NCBI GenBank assembly: GCA_023433225.1
Contig: JAEZDQ010000056.1
Span: forward strand, 1-14,924
DNA length: 14,924 nt
Reading direction: 5' to 3'
Source of the DNA: Bacteroidota bacterium
Lineage (GTDB): Bacteria > Bacteroidota > Bacteroidia > Flavobacteriales > Weeksellaceae
A program made the position numbers and the translations under genes. Positions 13,128-14,924 of this stretch are shown here, piece by piece (within the stretch, counting starts at the first letter, position 1; each line of letters begins with the position of its first letter). The notes under the pieces are model-generated. The model ran no database searches and had not been told where the DNA came from. It worked only from the letters and a program-made list of their open reading frames with translations.

Positions 13128-14456
13128 ATGCAATACATAGACAACATCCTTTTCGCGATTTTACTGGTAGTGGCCATTTGGTTTTTCAGCAGAAATGTCG
13201 GGAAACTGCTGCGCAATATAAAGCTGGGTAAACCCCACAACCGAAATGACCGCCCCGCTGAACGTTGGGCAACCATGGCCAGAGTAGCATTGGGACAAGG
13301 AAAAATGGGTGTCCGACCCATTCCCGCGATTTTACACGGTTTTGTGTACATAGGTTTTTTACTGATCAACATAGAAGTCATTGAAATTCTTATTGACGGT
13401 GTTTTTGGAACACACCGTGTATTGGGTTTCTTGGGAGGTTTCTACAATGCGATGATTGGTTTCTTTGAAATTCTCGCTTTATTGACGCTGATTTCCTGTG
13501 TGATTTTTTTAATCAGAAGAAACATTGTAAAAGTCAGAAGATTCCTGAATCCGGAAATGAAAGGCTGGCCGTCGAAAGACGCAAATTATATTCTTTATAT
13601 GGAAATCGCTTTCATGGTGGCATTGCTGACCATGAACGGCGCTGATTCGCTTCTTCAAAAAATGGGAAGTGAACACTATACGCAAATCGGTGGTTTTTTA
13701 ATCAGCGGATTGCTCACAGAGCCTTTAATGAGCGGATTCAGTGAGTCCAATCTGATTTTGATTGAACGAATTGCGTGGTGGTTTCATATCATTGGAATTT
13801 TATTCTTTTTGAATTATTTGTATTATTCTAAACATTTGCACATCATCCTTGCTTTTCCAAATACGTACTTTTCTAAACTGAAACCCAAAGGAGAATTCAA
13901 TAACTTGGAATCAGTCACCAACGAAGTGAAATTGATGATGGATCCCAATGCCGACCCGTTTGCCGCACCCGCAGAGGGAACTGGTCCCGCAGAACCCGAA
14001 ACATTCGGTGCCAAAGATATTTTTGATTTGAATCAAATCCAATTACTGAACGCTTATACATGTACAGAATGCGGTCGATGTACAGCGGAATGCCCGGCAA
14101 ACATCACCGGAAAAAAACTTTCTCCAAGAAAAATCATGATGGATACCCGTGACCGAATCGAAGATGTCAGCAAAGTCATCGATGAAAAAGGCAAATGGGA
14201 AGATGATGGAAAAACACTGGTTCACGATTACATCACCCCGGAGGAACTTTGGGCTTGTACCACTTGTAATGCTTGTACACAGGCTTGCCCAATCAATATA
14301 GACCCGCTATCAATCATCATGGATCTCAGAAGGTATCTGGTGATGGAACAATCCGCAGCACCACAAGAACTGAACCTGATGATGTCAAACGTAGAAAACA
14401 ACAGCGCGCCTTGGCAGTTCAACCAACAAGACAGGCTAAATTGGGCGAATGATTAA
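13128..14456 (+). CDS. Membrane-anchored (Fe-S)-binding protein, HdrC/GlpC-like with NarI-like membrane domain
   Basis: The 442-residue product joins a membrane domain to a two-cluster ferredoxin domain. Hydrophobic segments lie at about 5-21, 65-90, 104-130, 155-172, 186-200 and 212-232. Histidines in or near them (H70, H96, H220, H236, H238) could ligate heme b, as in NarI/DsrM-type subunits, but I cannot assign them. The C-terminal part has two 4Fe-4S motifs: CTECGRCTAECP (C312, C315, C318, C322) and CTTCNACTQACP (C377, C380, C383, C387), with the spacing of HdrC/GlpC. Such proteins pass electrons between the quinone pool and a CCG-domain partner. That partner is the next gene, 22 bases away. 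The substrate is unknown. A lactate (LutA/B) or glycerol-3-phosphate role is less likely because no dehydrogenase gene is seen here. Confidence 0.9.
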   Translation: MQYIDNILFAILLVVAIWFFSRNVGKLLRNIKLGKPHNRNDRPAERWATMARVALGQGKMGVRPIPAILHGFVYIGFLLINIEVIEILIDGVFGTHRVLGFLGGFYNAMIGFFEILALLTLISCVIFLIRRNIVKVRRFLNPEMKGWPSKDANYILYMEIAFMVALLTMNGADSLLQKMGSEHYTQIGGFLISGLLTEPLMSGFSESNLILIERIAWWFHIIGILFFLNYLYYSKHLHIILAFPNTYFSKLKPKGEFNNLESVTNEVKLMMDPNADPFAAPAEGTGPAEPETFGAKDIFDLNQIQLLNAYTCTECGRCTAECPANITGKKLSPRKIMMDTRDRIEDVSKVIDEKGKWEDDGKTLVHDYITPEELWACTTCNACTQACPINIDPLSIIMDLRRYLVMEQSAAPQELNLMMSNVENNSAPWQFNQQDRLNWAND

Positions 14457-14478
14457 TTTTTAGTTAATTCAATTGAAA

Positions 14479-14924
14479 ATGGAAGTAAAAACAATGGCGC
14501 AATATATGGCGGAAGGCAGACAACCCGAAGTTTTGTTCTGGGTAGGTTGCGCCGGAAGCTTTGATGACAGAGCAAAAAAAATAACGAGGGCTTTTGTGAA
14601 AATCCTCAATAAAACCGGGATTGAATTCGCCGTTCTCGGAACCGAAGAGGGCTGCACCGGAGACCCGGCCAAACGCGCCGGGAACGAATTCGTTTTTCAG
14701 ATGCAGGCGATGATGAACATCGAAGTCCTGAACGCTTATGAAGTGAAAAACATCGTCACGGCTTGCCCGCATTGTTTCAATACGTTGAAAAATGAATACC
14801 CGAATTTAGGCGGAAACTATGAAGTTTTGCACCATTCGCAATTTTTACAAAAACTCATCAACGAAGGGAAATTAACCATCGAAGGAAACGAGGTGTTCAA
14901 AGGAAAAAGAATCACTTTCCACGA
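14479..14924 (+). CDS. CCG-domain (Fe-S)-binding protein, HdrB/LutA-like, 3' end cut by window edge
   Basis: From the ATG at 14479-14481 I read 148 codons in frame to the right edge. Family members are about 250-270 residues, so roughly half is present. The N-terminal half has the marks of a cysteine-rich CCG domain: WVGCAGSFDDR with C24, GTEEGCTGDPAKRAGNE with C59 (residues 54-70), and TACPHCFNTLKNEYP with C96 and C99, followed by YEVLHHSQFL (114-123). In HdrB this fold holds an unusual iron-sulfur cluster that handles disulfide or quinone chemistry; the exact cofactor and substrate here are unknown. A second CCG block is expected beyond the edge. It follows the membrane iron-sulfur gene by 22 bases and is probably in the same operon. 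Confidence 0.9.
   Translation, partial: MEVKTMAQYMAEGRQPEVLFWVGCAGSFDDRAKKITRAFVKILNKTGIEFAVLGTEEGCTGDPAKRAGNEFVFQMQAMMNIEVLNAYEVKNIVTACPHCFNTLKNEYPNLGGNYEVLHHSQFLQKLINEGKLTIEGNEVFKGKRITFH

Overview
The window looks like ordinary chromosome from a member of the Bacteroidetes, most likely Flavobacteriia. A family such as Weeksellaceae is possible, but that is only an impression from protein similarity. The basis is the protein families (flavobacterial-style PdxA, YceD/L32, a Bacteroidetes-type LptD, an amidase next to an MCE protein, a long aromatic amino acid hydroxylase), the moderately low G+C content, weak Shine-Dalgarno sites, and repeated TAnnTTTG boxes ahead of genes, the -7 element of Bacteroidetes promoters. 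I see no phage, transposase, CRISPR array, rRNA or tRNA.

Left block (1-4345, minus strand). Read in the direction of transcription this is pdxA (vitamin B6 synthesis), a small secreted OB-fold-like protein, a YceD/DUF177 protein, rpmF (ribosomal protein L32), then accB and accC (biotin carboxyl carrier and biotin carboxylase subunits of acetyl-CoA carboxylase). accC runs off the left edge and lacks only its last few codons. A hairpin terminator followed by a new promoter box between rpmF and accB suggests that accBC is its own transcription unit.

Intergenic island (4319-4759). This 441-base gap holds degenerate tandem repeats of about 21 bases: roughly four units on the minus strand facing roughly eight on the plus strand. 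There is a hairpin near the junction and a REP-like sequence at the left end. It is the least explained sequence in the window.

Middle block (4760-8068). A hypothetical protein and a 595-residue aromatic amino acid hydroxylase lie on the plus strand. Converging on them are ridA and a four-helix membrane protein on the minus strand. The hydroxylase and the membrane protein overlap tail to tail by 44 bases.

Right block (8147-14924), envelope and redox genes. A cysteine-free LptD homologue (LPS assembly at the outer membrane) is divergent from an N-acetylmuramoyl-L-alanine amidase with two SPOR-like repeats. The amidase is followed by an MCE/MlaD lipid-transport protein, then by a membrane iron-sulfur protein and a CCG-domain protein that together resemble a heterodisulfide reductase-type electron-transfer pair. 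The last gene is cut by the right edge.

I do not see a clearly new multi-gene system. The most interesting items are the inverted repeat island, the hydroxylase C-terminal extension, the back-to-back lptD/amidase promoters, and the uncharacterised redox pair directly coupled to an envelope lipid-transport gene.
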